Positions 33,287 to 42,434 of a DNA stretch of 64,000 nucleotides are shown piece after piece. Source of the stretch: Roseomonas sp. (GTDB taxonomy: Bacteria; Pseudomonadota; Alphaproteobacteria; Acetobacterales; Acetobacteraceae); contig JADCER010000005.1 of the NCBI GenBank assembly GCA_020249925.1, positions 434,001 through 498,000 on the forward strand, in the 5' to 3' direction. The notes under the pieces were generated by a model. It saw only the letters and a program-made list of their open reading frames with translations, did not search any database and had not been told where the DNA came from. A program made the position numbers and the translations under genes. The number at the start of each line of letters is the position of its first letter. Position 1 is the first letter of the stretch.

Positions 33287-33367
33287 TCGGGGCTTGGCCC
33301 CGGCCCAAAGCTTGCTAGGTTCGGGTCAGGCCAGCGCCCCCGCGCTGCCACGGACGGGAGATAAAAC

Positions 33368-34987
33368 ATGAATTGGAAAAACCGCCTTTGGGGCGCGGCG
33401 CTGACCGCTGCCCTGATGGCCATGGGCATGAGCAGCGCGGAAGCGCAGCAGCAGCCCAAAACCTTGCGCATTGCCATGACCGCGACCGATGTGCCCACCA
33501 CGACCGGCATGCCGAATAATGGTTTTGAAGGCATGCGCTTCCTTGGCTATCCGGTGTTTGAATCCCTGGTGCTGTGGGATTTGTCGCGCGCCGATCAGCC
33601 CGCCGGCATCAAGGCGGGCCTGGCGGAACGCTGGGAACAGGATGCCAATGACCCGCGCATCTGGCGTTTTCATTTGCGCCGTGGCGTCACCTTCCATGAC
33701 GGCACGCCTTTCAATGCCGATGCGGTGCTCTGGAATTTCGACCGTTTCTTCAAGAATGACAGCCCGCAATTCGATGCAACCGGCAGCGCCATCACGCGCG
33801 GGCGCATTCCCGTGCTGGAATCCTATCGCAAGGTGGATGACTTCACCTTTGAAACCACTACCACGCGCCCCGTTTCCTATTGGCCCTTCCTGGCAGTTTA
33901 TGTGCTGATCACCTCCCCCAATTCCTTTGAACAGGCGGGGCGTGATTGGGCACGGGTTGCGGCTTTGCCGCCGGCGGGCACTGGCCCCTTCCGGCTGACC
34001 CGCTTTGTACCGCGCCAATCGGCAGAACTTTCACGCAACGACAATTACTGGGATGCGGCGCGCCGTGCGAAGCTTGATCGCATCATCCTGCTGCCCATGC
34101 CGGAAGCGAATACGCGCCTTGCCGCGCTGCGTTCCGGCCAGGTGGATTGGATTGAAGTGCCGCCGCCCGATGCGATTGGCTCTCTCCGTCAGGCTGGCTT
34201 CAATATCGTGACGAATTCCTACCCGCATGTCTGGCCCTGGGTTTTTGCCTCGGGCCGCGCCAATAGCCCGGTTGCGGATGTGCGCGTGCGTCAGGCGCTG
34301 AATTACTGCATAGACCGTGACGGCATGGTGCAATTACTGAATGGCACGGCGGAACCTTCCGTGGGCTTCGTGAAGGCCAATGACCCCACCTTTGGTAATC
34401 CGCAAAATCGCTATCGGCTGGACCCGGCACGGGGCCGCGCCTTGCTGGCGGAAGCGGGCTATAATGCGCAGCGCCCGCTGACGCTCAAGGTCGGGATTTC
34501 CAATTCCGGCTCGGGCCAGATGTTGCCGCTGCCGATGAATGAATTCCTCCAGCAATCGCTGCAACAGAATTGCGGCGTGCGCGTCAATTTCGATGTGGTG
34601 GAATGGAATACGCTGCTGGCGGCGCTGCGCTTCCCGCCTGATCAGCCGGCCTGGCTTGGCGCGGATGCGGTGAATATCAGCCTTTATTCATCCGATGCCT
34701 CGGCCTTTGCGCGCTGGTTCCTTTCTTCCAACTTCGCGCCGCGCGGGTCGAATAATGGCCATTGGCGGGATGACCAATTCGATGCCGCCTTTGCCGAATT
34801 GGAACGCGAACGCGACCCTGCGAAGATCAATCAGCTTCTTGCCACCGCGCATGCGCGGCTGGTGGATAATCCCCCCTGGCTTTGGATTGTGCATGATTTG
34901 AACCCACGCGCCATGAGCCGGCGCGTGACGGGCTTCACCTCCGCGCAATCCTGGTTCCAGGATCTGACGACGGTGGATCTGCGCTGA
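33368..34987 (+). CDS. ABC transporter substrate-binding protein, family 5
   Basis: This 539-residue periplasmic protein has a Sec signal (cleavage near AEAQQ). The family 5 pattern follows: WRFHLRRGVTFHDGTPFNADAVLWNFDR, then YWDAARRAKLDRI and VRQALNYCIDRDGMVQLL. These bind peptides, nickel complexes or glycosides for Dpp/Opp-type importers. No cognate permease or ATPase genes adjoin it, so it must work with a distant system or be a sensor. A strong terminator follows. Confidence 0.9.
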   Translation: MNWKNRLWGAALTAALMAMGMSSAEAQQQPKTLRIAMTATDVPTTTGMPNNGFEGMRFLGYPVFESLVLWDLSRADQPAGIKAGLAERWEQDANDPRIWRFHLRRGVTFHDGTPFNADAVLWNFDRFFKNDSPQFDATGSAITRGRIPVLESYRKVDDFTFETTTTRPVSYWPFLAVYVLITSPNSFEQAGRDWARVAALPPAGTGPFRLTRFVPRQSAELSRNDNYWDAARRAKLDRIILLPMPEANTRLAALRSGQVDWIEVPPPDAIGSLRQAGFNIVTNSYPHVWPWVFASGRANSPVADVRVRQALNYCIDRDGMVQLLNGTAEPSVGFVKANDPTFGNPQNRYRLDPARGRALLAEAGYNAQRPLTLKVGISNSGSGQMLPLPMNEFLQQSLQQNCGVRVNFDVVEWNTLLAALRFPPDQPAWLGADAVNISLYSSDASAFARWFLSSNFAPRGSNNGHWRDDQFDAAFAELERERDPAKINQLLATAHARLVDNPPWLWIVHDLNPRAMSRRVTGFTSAQSWFQDLTTVDLR

Positions 34988-35020
34988 AACACCCACGCGG
35001 CCAGCATCCGTGCTAAGGGA

Positions 35021-35048
35021 AAGGGGCGGCGCAAACCGCCCCTTTTCT
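35021..35048 (+). terminator. Rho-independent terminator
   Basis: GGGGCGG (35023-35029) pairs with CCGCCCC (35036-35042) and is followed by TTTT. It ends the transcript of the family 5 binding protein, before lrgA. Confidence 0.85.
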
Positions 35049-35065
35049 ATTGAAGGTCCCCACCC

Positions 35066-35413
35066 ATGATCGCTGGCCTGACCATACTGCTTTGCTGCCA
35101 ATTGATCGGGGAGGCGCTGGCGCGCTCGCTATCCCTGCCCATCCCCGGCCCGGTGATTGGCATGGCCTTGCTGTTTCTGGCACTGCTCCTGCGCGGCGGG
35201 GAGGCACCGCGGGACCTTGCGCAAAGCGCTGATGGGCTTTTGGCCAATCTTGGCCTGTTGTTTGTGCCCGCTGGTGTCGGCGTGGTGCTTTACTTGCCAG
35301 TGCTGGCGCAGGATTGGGCGCCGCTCTCACTCGCGATCCTGGCCGGCACCTTGGCAGCGATTGGCGTCACCGGTTTGCTCGCACAGGCACTGCTGCGGCG
35401 GCTTGACCCATGA
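35066..35413 (+). CDS. lrgA: LrgA/CidA family holin-like membrane protein
   Basis: This 115-residue protein has four hydrophobic spans and the CidA/LrgA motif LPIPGPVIGMALLFLALLLRGG. LrgA-type proteins modulate murein hydrolase activity or export small metabolites such as pyruvate. It overlaps the lrgB start by 4 bases. Confidence 0.9.
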   Translation: MIAGLTILLCCQLIGEALARSLSLPIPGPVIGMALLFLALLLRGGEAPRDLAQSADGLLANLGLLFVPAGVGVVLYLPVLAQDWAPLSLAILAGTLAAIGVTGLLAQALLRRLDP

Positions 35414-36129
35414 CGAACTTTGCCGAGATCTGGGTTTATCTGGCGCGGGAACCACTGGCCGCGCTCACCGCTACCTTGCTCGCCTGGCTGGCGGCGCAGC
35501 GCCTGGCGCGGGCGGCGCGGTTTCACCCCATGGCCAATCCAGTGCTTTTCGCGGTGGCGTTGCTGGCAGGGGGCTTGTTGCTCGCGCGCGTGGATTACCG
35601 CGCCTATTTTGAAGGGGCGCAATTCGTTCATTTCCTGTTGGGGCCGGCGACGGTGGCGCTCGCCGTGCCACTCGCGCGGCAATGGCGGCAGGTGAAACGC
35701 TCGGCGCCCGCGGCGATTGCTTCGGTGGTTGTGGGGGGTGTGTTTGCTGCTGCGGCGGGTGTGGCGCTGGCTCTCGCGTTTTCCGCCGCGCCTGAGGTCA
35801 CGGCATCACTCGCGCCGCGTTCCGTCACCACGCCGGTTGCGATGGGGGTGGCGGAACGCATTGGCGGCTTGCCGTCTCTCACGGCAGCCATTGTCATTTG
35901 CAGCGGCATTGTCGGTGCCGCACTGGGGCCGGCCTTGCTCACGCTGCTGGGTGTGACGGATTGGCGCGCACGCGGGCTTGCGATTGGCACGGCAGCGCAT
36001 GGCATTGGCACGGCGCGGGCGATTTCGGTGAATGAAGTGGCGGGCGCCTTCAGCGGTTTGGCGATGGGGCTGAATGCGCTGGCTACCGCGCTGTTATTGC
36101 CTTTGCTGTGGCAAGTATTCTTCGGCTGA
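35410..36129 (+). CDS. lrgB: LrgB family membrane protein
   Basis: This 239-residue multi-span protein carries the LrgB/CidB signatures: FHPMANPVLFAVALL, RAYFEGAQFVHFLLGPATVALAVPL, LAPRSVTTPVAMGVAERIGG and AAHGIGTARAISVNEVAGAFSGLAMGLN. It is the standard partner of LrgA in the inner membrane; in plants and bacteria related pairs transport glycolate/pyruvate-type acids or tune autolysis. It is translationally coupled to lrgA. It converges with the MFS gene 3 bases downstream. No LytSR-type regulator is nearby. Confidence 0.92.
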   Translation: MTNFAEIWVYLAREPLAALTATLLAWLAAQRLARAARFHPMANPVLFAVALLAGGLLLARVDYRAYFEGAQFVHFLLGPATVALAVPLARQWRQVKRSAPAAIASVVVGGVFAAAAGVALALAFSAAPEVTASLAPRSVTTPVAMGVAERIGGLPSLTAAIVICSGIVGAALGPALLTLLGVTDWRARGLAIGTAAHGIGTARAISVNEVAGAFSGLAMGLNALATALLLPLLWQVFFG

Positions 36130-36132
36130 GGA

Positions 36133-37302
36133 TCACGCGCTGAGCAGCCGTCGGCTCCAGACCATCAGGCCCAATGTCGCCATGGCCGCGACCACAAACA
36201 CCGCCGCATAGCCCGCCATATGCAGGATCGAACCAAACACCAAGGCGCCGACGCTCTGGCCGAAGAATAGCGCCATGGCGAAGGCCGCAACCGCCGTACC
36301 GCGCGCTTCCGGCAAGGCTTCTGTCGCGCGCGCCTGCAAGACGCCGTGCAGCATGTAGAAGGCAAGGCCAAGCCAGAATTGCATCGCCGCCACCACAAGC
36401 CCATTCGGCGCCAGCGCCGTTCCAACCAGGCCTAAAGCCAGCAGCACGCCACCCAAGGTCAGCAAGCGCTTCTCGCCAAACCGCGCCACCAGGTGTTTCG
36501 CAAGCCGCGTATAGGTGAAGGCGCCAAGCCCGAAGCCCGCCACGACCAAGCCCGCCATGGCCGGTGAATACCCGAAACGTTCGATCAACAAGGACCCCGT
36601 GAGCGGAAAAGCACCACCAAACAGCACCGCGCCATCAATGAAGGCCGCCACCATCAGCCGCTGCCCCGGCGCGCGCGACAGCAGCGTCAGATAGGGCCGG
36701 AAACTGCCGCGAAAGCCGCGCCCGGCCTCGGATGCCGGTGCCTGCCAAAGCTCTGCCCCCAACCGCCGCCCCAGCAGGACGGAGACCACCAGCGCCAGCA
36801 GCGCCAGCACCAGAAAGGAAGCCCGCCAGCCAAAGAATTCCGCAAGCACGCCGGAAAGCGGCCCCACCAGCAATTGCGCCATCACCATGCCGGTCAAAAA
36901 CCGCCCGATGGTCGCCTGCCGCTCAGCATAGGGCACCGCATCGCCAATCCAGGCGAGGGCGAGGGGAATCACTGCCCCCGCCAGCAACCCTGTCAGCGTC
37001 CGCAGCGCCACCATGGCCGAAAGATCCCAGGCCAACGCGCAAGCCGCCAAGCCAAAACCATAAAGCAGCAACGCAAACCAGGCGACGCGGAGCTTCCCGT
37101 AGCGATCACCAAGCGGCCCGATCACCAATTGCCCGGCACCGTAAGCAATCGAAAACCCCGCCAGCACCGGCGCGGCGCCGGCCACCGTCACGCCGAAATC
37201 CGAAGCGAGCGATGGCAGCAACGGATCGAGCATACGTATCCCGCCCCCGGTCGCAAAAGCGGCCAGGGCGAGCAACGGCAGAATGGAAAGATCGGTCTTC
37301 AA
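36133..37302 (-). CDS. MFS transporter, probable efflux (arabinose-efflux-like)
   Basis: This 389-residue protein has 12 predicted spans. Its first motif is RMLDPLLPSLASDFGV, the motif A region is GPLGDRYGKLRV, and a second half resembles the first. These are typical of small-solute or drug exporters. The start is a TTG at 37302; no ATG gives the full first span, and the next one (MLDPLL) would truncate it. The start codon lies at the edge of a strong hairpin (37301-37328). It is co-directional with the CoA-transferase gene, 50 bases upstream. Confidence 0.85.
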   Translation of the reverse strand: MKTDLSILPLLALAAFATGGGIRMLDPLLPSLASDFGVTVAGAAPVLAGFSIAYGAGQLVIGPLGDRYGKLRVAWFALLLYGFGLAACALAWDLSAMVALRTLTGLLAGAVIPLALAWIGDAVPYAERQATIGRFLTGMVMAQLLVGPLSGVLAEFFGWRASFLVLALLALVVSVLLGRRLGAELWQAPASEAGRGFRGSFRPYLTLLSRAPGQRLMVAAFIDGAVLFGGAFPLTGSLLIERFGYSPAMAGLVVAGFGLGAFTYTRLAKHLVARFGEKRLLTLGGVLLALGLVGTALAPNGLVVAAMQFWLGLAFYMLHGVLQARATEALPEARGTAVAAFAMALFFGQSVGALVFGSILHMAGYAAVFVVAAMATLGLMVWSRRLLSA

Positions 37303-37328
37303 GCCCCCGGAATGGGCGCCGGGGGCTT
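37301..37328 (-). terminator. Hairpin between CoA-transferase and MFS genes
   Basis: AAGCCCCCGG (37301-37310) and CCGGGGGCTT (37319-37328) form a perfect 10-base stem with an 8-base loop. It could end the CoA-transferase transcript, though it has no T run. Because it contains part of the MFS start region, it could also limit MFS translation. Confidence 0.55.
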
Positions 37329-37352
37329 GGCGGTCAAGCCGTGCCTGAGCGC

Positions 37353-38525
37353 TCAGATTGCCTTTGCGGCACGCAAGGCAGCGATTTCCGCGGCAGAAAA
37401 GCCAAACTCGCCCAGAACCTGATCGGTATGCTCACCACGTTCCGGCGTTGGGCTGCGCGCGCAAGCAACACCCGCGATCTGCATCGGCGCGCGCACCAGG
37501 GCGATCTCGCCAAGCGCGGGATGCGCGACCGGCATCGCCATGCCCAGATGCTTCACCTGCGTATCGGCGAAAACCTGATCCATGGAATAGACCGGGCCGC
37601 TCGGCACACCGGCCTTGTTCAAGGCTTCCACCCATTCGGCGGTGGTTTTTTCGATCAGGCGCGATTGCAGCAGCGCATTGGTCTTGTCGCGATTGGCGTG
37701 GCGCGATTTGTCGGTGGCAAAGGCCGGGTCCTTGGCTTCTTCGGTAATGCCAAGCGTGGCCACAATCCGATCCCACATTTGCTGCCCGCCACCCGCCAGG
37801 TTCATCAGCCCATCCTTGGTGCGGAACAGGCCGGTCGGGGTCGTGGTTGGGTGGTCATTGCCGGCCTGGCCGGGGATATCGCCCTTCATGGTCCAGCGCG
37901 TCGCCTGGAAATCCATCATGGCGATCATGGCTTCCAGCAGGCTGGTATGCACCCAGCGTCCCTTGCCGGTGGCCTCGCGTTCCAACAGCGCCACCAGAAT
38001 GCCGATCGCCGTGTAAAGCCCCGCCGTCAGGTCCGCCACCGGAATGCCCGCGCGCACCGGGCCCTGGCCGGGCAGGCCGGTGACACTCATGATACCACCC
38101 ATGCCCTGGGCAATCTGGTCAAAACCCGGCCGCTTGGCATAGGGCCCGTCCTGACCAAAGCCGGAAATCGAGCCCAGCACAATGCGCGGATTGACTGCCG
38201 AGAGCGCCGCGAAATCAATCCCCAGGCGTTCCTTCACATCCGGGCGGTAATTCTCCACCACCACATCCGCCTTGGCGACCAGCCGGCGGAAGGCGGCCAG
38301 CCCCTCGGGCGCCTTCAAATTCAGCGTAATCCCGCGCTTGTTGCGATGCGTATTCTGGAAATCCGGCCCATGACGCTCCCCGCCCAGGCCCTTGCCGGTA
38401 TCCACCTCATCAGTTGCTTCCACCTTGATGACATTCGCCCCCCAATCGGCCAATTGGCGCACACAGGTGGGACCGGAGCGGACGCGCGTGAGGTCAAGCA
38501 CGGTGAAGCGGGAAAGCGGCATCAT
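37353..38525 (-). CDS. CaiB/BaiF family CoA-transferase
   Basis: This 390-residue class III CoA-transferase has FTVLDLTRVRSGPTCVRQLADWGANVIKVE at the start. The nucleophile Asp lies in PGFDQIAQGMGG (about residue 150), and GRWVHTSLLEAM follows. It moves CoA between a carboxylate donor and acceptor by a glutamyl/aspartyl-CoA type mechanism. The start (MMPLSRF) follows a GGAG site. It diverges from a crotonase-like gene, sharing 123 bases of promoter. The substrate pair is unknown. Confidence 0.92.
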   Translation of the reverse strand: MMPLSRFTVLDLTRVRSGPTCVRQLADWGANVIKVEATDEVDTGKGLGGERHGPDFQNTHRNKRGITLNLKAPEGLAAFRRLVAKADVVVENYRPDVKERLGIDFAALSAVNPRIVLGSISGFGQDGPYAKRPGFDQIAQGMGGIMSVTGLPGQGPVRAGIPVADLTAGLYTAIGILVALLEREATGKGRWVHTSLLEAMIAMMDFQATRWTMKGDIPGQAGNDHPTTTPTGLFRTKDGLMNLAGGGQQMWDRIVATLGITEEAKDPAFATDKSRHANRDKTNALLQSRLIEKTTAEWVEALNKAGVPSGPVYSMDQVFADTQVKHLGMAMPVAHPALGEIALVRAPMQIAGVACARSPTPERGEHTDQVLGEFGFSAAEIAALRAAKAI

Positions 38526-38648
38526 GGCGGTGTCTCCAGGAAAATTCGTCGCCTTGTTGGCATTCCGGCTGGTCCTCGGCAAGGGAGCGGGTTGACGCGC
38601 CAGCGCCGCGCGCTACCCATGCGCATCGCAATTCCGAGGAACCTGACC

Positions 38649-39431
38649 ATGAGCGAAGACCTGCTGCACGAAATCCGCGAAGGCGGCATTGCCTGGACCA
38701 CTTTCAACCGCCCGCAAGCGCGCAATGCCATGACCTTCGCCATGTATGCGCGGCTGGCGGAATTGGCCGATGAGATCAGCGCCGATCCCGCGATCCGCGT
38801 ATGGGTGATCATGGGCGCGGGCGGCAAGGCTTTCGCCTCTGGCACCGATATTTCCCAATTCCGCGAATTCCGCACCGCCGAGGATGCGCTGAATTACGAA
38901 GCGCGCATTGATAAGGTGCTGGGCGCGCTTGAACGCTGCACCAAGCCCGTGATCGCGGCCATCACCGGCGCCTGCACCGGCGGCGGGCTTGGCATTGCCG
39001 GCTGCTGCGATATCCGCATTGCCGATAAGGGGGCGCGCTTCGGCCTGCCGATTGCGAAAACGCTTGGCAATATCCTGAATATGCATAATTTCGCGCGCTT
39101 CTATGCGCTGGTCGGCCCCGCCGCCGTCACTGAAATGATCATGACCGCGCGGCTGTTTTCCGCCGATGAGGCAAAGCATATCGGCCTGATTTCCGAAATG
39201 CTGGAAACACCTGATGATGTCACCAATCGCGCCATGGAATTGGCGACGAATATCTCGACGCTTGCGCCGCTGACGCTGCGCGCCACCAAGGAAGCGATCC
39301 GCCGGCTGCGCAAGGCCACCAGCGAGGTTGAGGGCGATGACCTGGTGACCATGTGCTTCACCAGTGCCGATTTCCAGGAAGGGGTCAGTGCCTTCCTGAA
39401 CAAGCGCGCGCCGCAATTCACCGGGCGGTGA
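38649..39431 (+). CDS. Crotonase/enoyl-CoA hydratase superfamily protein without standard catalytic glutamates
   Basis: This 260-residue protein has the crotonase fold with oxyanion-hole segments GKAFASGTDISQF and GACTGGGLGIAGCCDIRIAD. True hydratases have two Glu residues, in GGGxE and PE positions. Here those read GGLGI and LPIAK, so both are absent. It may be a CoA-ester isomerase, hydrolase, dehalogenase-like or lyase enzyme. The ATG at 38649 gives the usual short N-terminus. It is divergent from a CoA-transferase gene, and the two may handle the same CoA intermediate. Confidence 0.87.
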   Translation: MSEDLLHEIREGGIAWTTFNRPQARNAMTFAMYARLAELADEISADPAIRVWVIMGAGGKAFASGTDISQFREFRTAEDALNYEARIDKVLGALERCTKPVIAAITGACTGGGLGIAGCCDIRIADKGARFGLPIAKTLGNILNMHNFARFYALVGPAAVTEMIMTARLFSADEAKHIGLISEMLETPDDVTNRAMELATNISTLAPLTLRATKEAIRRLRKATSEVEGDDLVTMCFTSADFQEGVSAFLNKRAPQFTGR

Positions 39432-39520
39432 CTGCAATCGGTCGGGAGGAGGCGGTTGATACGCAGCGCGGCAGTTGGCGCGGCGGACAGGCGGCATCAA
39501 TGGGCTGACGGACCATGTTT

Positions 39521-39539
39521 CGCGTTTGATTGAAACGCG
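39521..39539. promoter_or_regulatory. Perfect inverted repeat upstream of the decarboxylase gene
   Basis: CGCGTTT (39521-39527) and AAACGCG (39533-39539) flank a 5-base spacer. It lies in the 279-base gap between the crotonase and decarboxylase genes, about 170 bases before the latter. It has the size of a dimeric repressor operator. The rest of the gap has an AT-rich patch (39625-39657) that could hold a promoter. Confidence 0.45.
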
Positions 39540-39710
39540 CGTCATCTGCGTCAGGCGAAGCACGCGCGGCCATCAGGCGCGTCTCCCCCCGGCATGGTTC
39601 TGGAGGTCGGCCCAAGGCCGGCTTGCTGGCAATCGTTATTTATTGCCAAACCAATAAGCCTGTGTTTGCCTGTTAAGGAGTTGATCCCAGCACCGCCGGA
39701 GGGAAGCGCC

Positions 39711-42422
39711 ATGGCAACCGAACCCGTCCAGATTGACCGCTTCATCATGATCCATGCCGGCCGGAATGATGCCTGGCGCGATCTGACCCATAGCGCAGAA
39801 GCCTGGGCCCGCGGCAAGGCCGACCGCAAGGCGGTTGAGGAAAAGCTCGCCCGGCTGCTGCCGACCGAGGAATTCTTCGCCTATCCAAGCCATGGCCTGC
39901 TGGCGGGCCTGCAGGAACGCGTGGCGCGTGATGATGCCGCGGGCGCCGTTGCCCTGCTGCGGCGCATTTCCGGCGCCCTGCTGACCCGCGCCTATCGGGA
40001 ACGCCCCGGTGAATGGGATCTGCATGATGAAGGGCCGGCCGATACGGTTGCGGATATCCTGCCGCCCACCATGGCCGATCATGGCCATCATCGCCCGTAT
40101 TTTGAGGTGCTGGTGGTATCCAACCAGCCAGCGGCACGTTGGCCCGCCTTGGCCGATGAATTGCGCAAGCTCCGCCGCAAGGAAGATCGCTTTGTCTATG
40201 AAGCGGTCTTTGTCGGTTCCTTCGAAGATGCCTTTTGTGCCGCCGCCGCCAATCCGGCCTTTGCCGCCGTGATCCTGGTGGAAGGCTTCCCCTATCGTTC
40301 ACGGCATGATGCTTCGATCCTGCGCTCACTCACCGCATCTTTGCCGGAACCGACCTCACCGGAGGAATCCGCCTTGAAGCTGGCCGCGGGGCTGAAGCGC
40401 CTGAGGCCCGAATTGGATATTTATCTGATGTCCGATCAGGACGTGGAAACCCTTGCCGGCGATCCCGCCACGGGCAGCATCCGGCGTATCTTCTACGGTG
40501 TTGAGGAATTGCTGGAACAGCATCTGGCCATTCTGGAAGGCGTGCAGGAACGCTATGAAACGCCCTTCTTCGACAATCTAAAGAAATACGCCATGCGCCC
40601 GATCGGCACCTTCCATGCGCTGCCGATTGCGCGCGGGAAATCCGTGTTCCGGTCCGATTGGATCCGCGACATGGGCGAATTCTACGGCATCAACCTGTTT
40701 CTGGCCGAAAGCAGCGCCACGACCGGCGGCCTCGATAGCCTGCTGGAACCGACCGGCAATATCAAACGCGCGCAGGAAATGGCCGCGCGCGCCTTTGGTG
40801 CTGATCATGTTTTCTTCGTCACCAACGGCACCTCCACCTCCAACAAGATGGCGGTGCAGGCGCTGACCGGACCTGGCGATGTGATCATTGTTGATCGCAA
40901 CTGCCATAAATCACACCATTACGGCATGGTGCTGACCGGCGCGCAGCCCTTCTATGTGGAAGCCTATCCGCTTACGCAATATTCCATGTATGGCGCGGTA
41001 CCGCTTTCCACCATCAAGCGCGCCATGCTGGCGCTGAAGGCGGAAGGGCGGCTGGATCGGCTGAAAATGCTCGATCTGACGAACTGCACCTTTGATGGTC
41101 ATATGTATAATGTGCGCCGGGTGATGGAAGAATGCCTTGCCATCAAGCCTGACCTGATTTTCCTCTGGGATGAAGCCTGGTCCGGCTTTGCGCGCTTCTC
41201 ACCTTTGCTTCGCCCCAGAACCGCCATGGGCGCGGCGGCGGAAATCGAAGCCTGGATGCAGGACCCCGCATCGGTTGCGGCCTATGAACAGCAAAGGGCA
41301 GCGCTGGGCGATGCGCCATCCGATGAAACCCTGCTTTCAACACGCCTGATCCCTGACCCGCGCCAAATCAGGCTGCGCGTTTATCAGACGAATTCCACGC
41401 ATAAATCCATGTCATCCATCCGCCAGGGCTCCATGCTGCTGGTGAAGGATGTGGATTTCCACACGGTTGAAGCGCAATTCCACGAAGCGGTCTTCACCCA
41501 TGCCTCCACCAGCCCCAATCAGCAGCTCATCGCAAGCCTTGATGTCGCCCGCCGGCAGATGGAACTTGAAGGCTATGGGCTGGTCATGAATGCGATTGAA
41601 ATCGCGCTCAAGATCCGTGGCATGGTCAATCGCCATCCGCTGATCTCCAAATACTTCCGCATCCTTGGCGCGGATGAGATGATCCCCGCCGCTTATCGGC
41701 AATCTGGCTTCGTGGATTACCTCAAGCCCGGCGTCACCTGGGCGAATATCGTTCATGCGATGTTGGAAGATGAATTCTATCTGGACCCGACGCGCATGAC
41801 CCTTGTCTGCGGCACGGCCGGCTATGACGGCACGCAATTCAAGGGGCTATTGGCTGACAAGTACAATATCCAACTCAACAAGACCTCACGCAATTCGGTG
41901 CTGCTGCAATCCAACATCAACAATACGCGGAGCGACGCAGCGCATCTGATCCGCGTGCTGGTCGAAATCAGCCAGGAAATTGAAAAGCGCCTTTCCGTGG
42001 GCGGGCCTGAGGTGCGCGCTACCTTTGATGCGCGCGTGAAATCGCTGATGACCGATGTGCCGGATTTGCCGAATTTCAGCCATTTCCACACGGCCTTCCG
42101 CGCCGACGCGGGGGAGACAACGCCCGAAGGCGATATGCGGAGCGCCTTCTTCGGCGCCTATCACGCCGAGCAATGCGAATATGTGCCCCTATTCGGTGCC
42201 GAATGCGACAAGCGCCTGAAGGAAGGGCCTGAGATGATTTCGGCCAATTTCGTCATTCCCTACCCGCCTGGTTTCCCGATCATGGTGCCGGGCCAGGTGC
42301 TGACGCAGGAAACCATCGATTTCATGCGCAAGCTCGATGTCAAGGAAATCCACGGCTATGAACGCGAACGCGGGCTGAAGCTGTTGCGTGCGGATGCCGT
42401 TGGCGCCGCCAAGCGGCGCTGA
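39711..42422 (+). CDS. Orn/Lys/Arg decarboxylase family PLP enzyme
   Basis: This 903-residue protein has an N-terminal receiver-like wing domain (about residues 1-290). The AAT-fold PLP domain follows, with FVTNGTSTSNKM, DRNCHKSHHYG, LIFLWDEAWSG and the Schiff-base lysine K565 (STHKSMSSIRQG). The C-terminal domain is typical of acid-inducible lysine/arginine/ornithine decarboxylases but the protein is longer than them. Such enzymes release CO2 from an amino acid, consuming a proton. It is followed 12 bases later by an AspT-like exchanger, suggesting substrate/product exchange. The substrate is not proven. Confidence 0.9.
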   Translation: MATEPVQIDRFIMIHAGRNDAWRDLTHSAEAWARGKADRKAVEEKLARLLPTEEFFAYPSHGLLAGLQERVARDDAAGAVALLRRISGALLTRAYRERPGEWDLHDEGPADTVADILPPTMADHGHHRPYFEVLVVSNQPAARWPALADELRKLRRKEDRFVYEAVFVGSFEDAFCAAAANPAFAAVILVEGFPYRSRHDASILRSLTASLPEPTSPEESALKLAAGLKRLRPELDIYLMSDQDVETLAGDPATGSIRRIFYGVEELLEQHLAILEGVQERYETPFFDNLKKYAMRPIGTFHALPIARGKSVFRSDWIRDMGEFYGINLFLAESSATTGGLDSLLEPTGNIKRAQEMAARAFGADHVFFVTNGTSTSNKMAVQALTGPGDVIIVDRNCHKSHHYGMVLTGAQPFYVEAYPLTQYSMYGAVPLSTIKRAMLALKAEGRLDRLKMLDLTNCTFDGHMYNVRRVMEECLAIKPDLIFLWDEAWSGFARFSPLLRPRTAMGAAAEIEAWMQDPASVAAYEQQRAALGDAPSDETLLSTRLIPDPRQIRLRVYQTNSTHKSMSSIRQGSMLLVKDVDFHTVEAQFHEAVFTHASTSPNQQLIASLDVARRQMELEGYGLVMNAIEIALKIRGMVNRHPLISKYFRILGADEMIPAAYRQSGFVDYLKPGVTWANIVHAMLEDEFYLDPTRMTLVCGTAGYDGTQFKGLLADKYNIQLNKTSRNSVLLQSNINNTRSDAAHLIRVLVEISQEIEKRLSVGGPEVRATFDARVKSLMTDVPDLPNFSHFHTAFRADAGETTPEGDMRSAFFGAYHAEQCEYVPLFGAECDKRLKEGPEMISANFVIPYPPGFPIMVPGQVLTQETIDFMRKLDVKEIHGYERERGLKLLRADAVGAAKRR

Positions 42423-42434
42423 GGAGAAAGCCAG

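Noticed and set aside
36732..39431. An 899-codon open frame on the + strand spanning the MFS and CoA-transferase genes into the crotonase gene
   Set aside because: Only its end (from 38649) is a recognisable protein. The rest is antisense to two clear genes and is proline/arginine-rich, as expected from GC-rich antisense frames.
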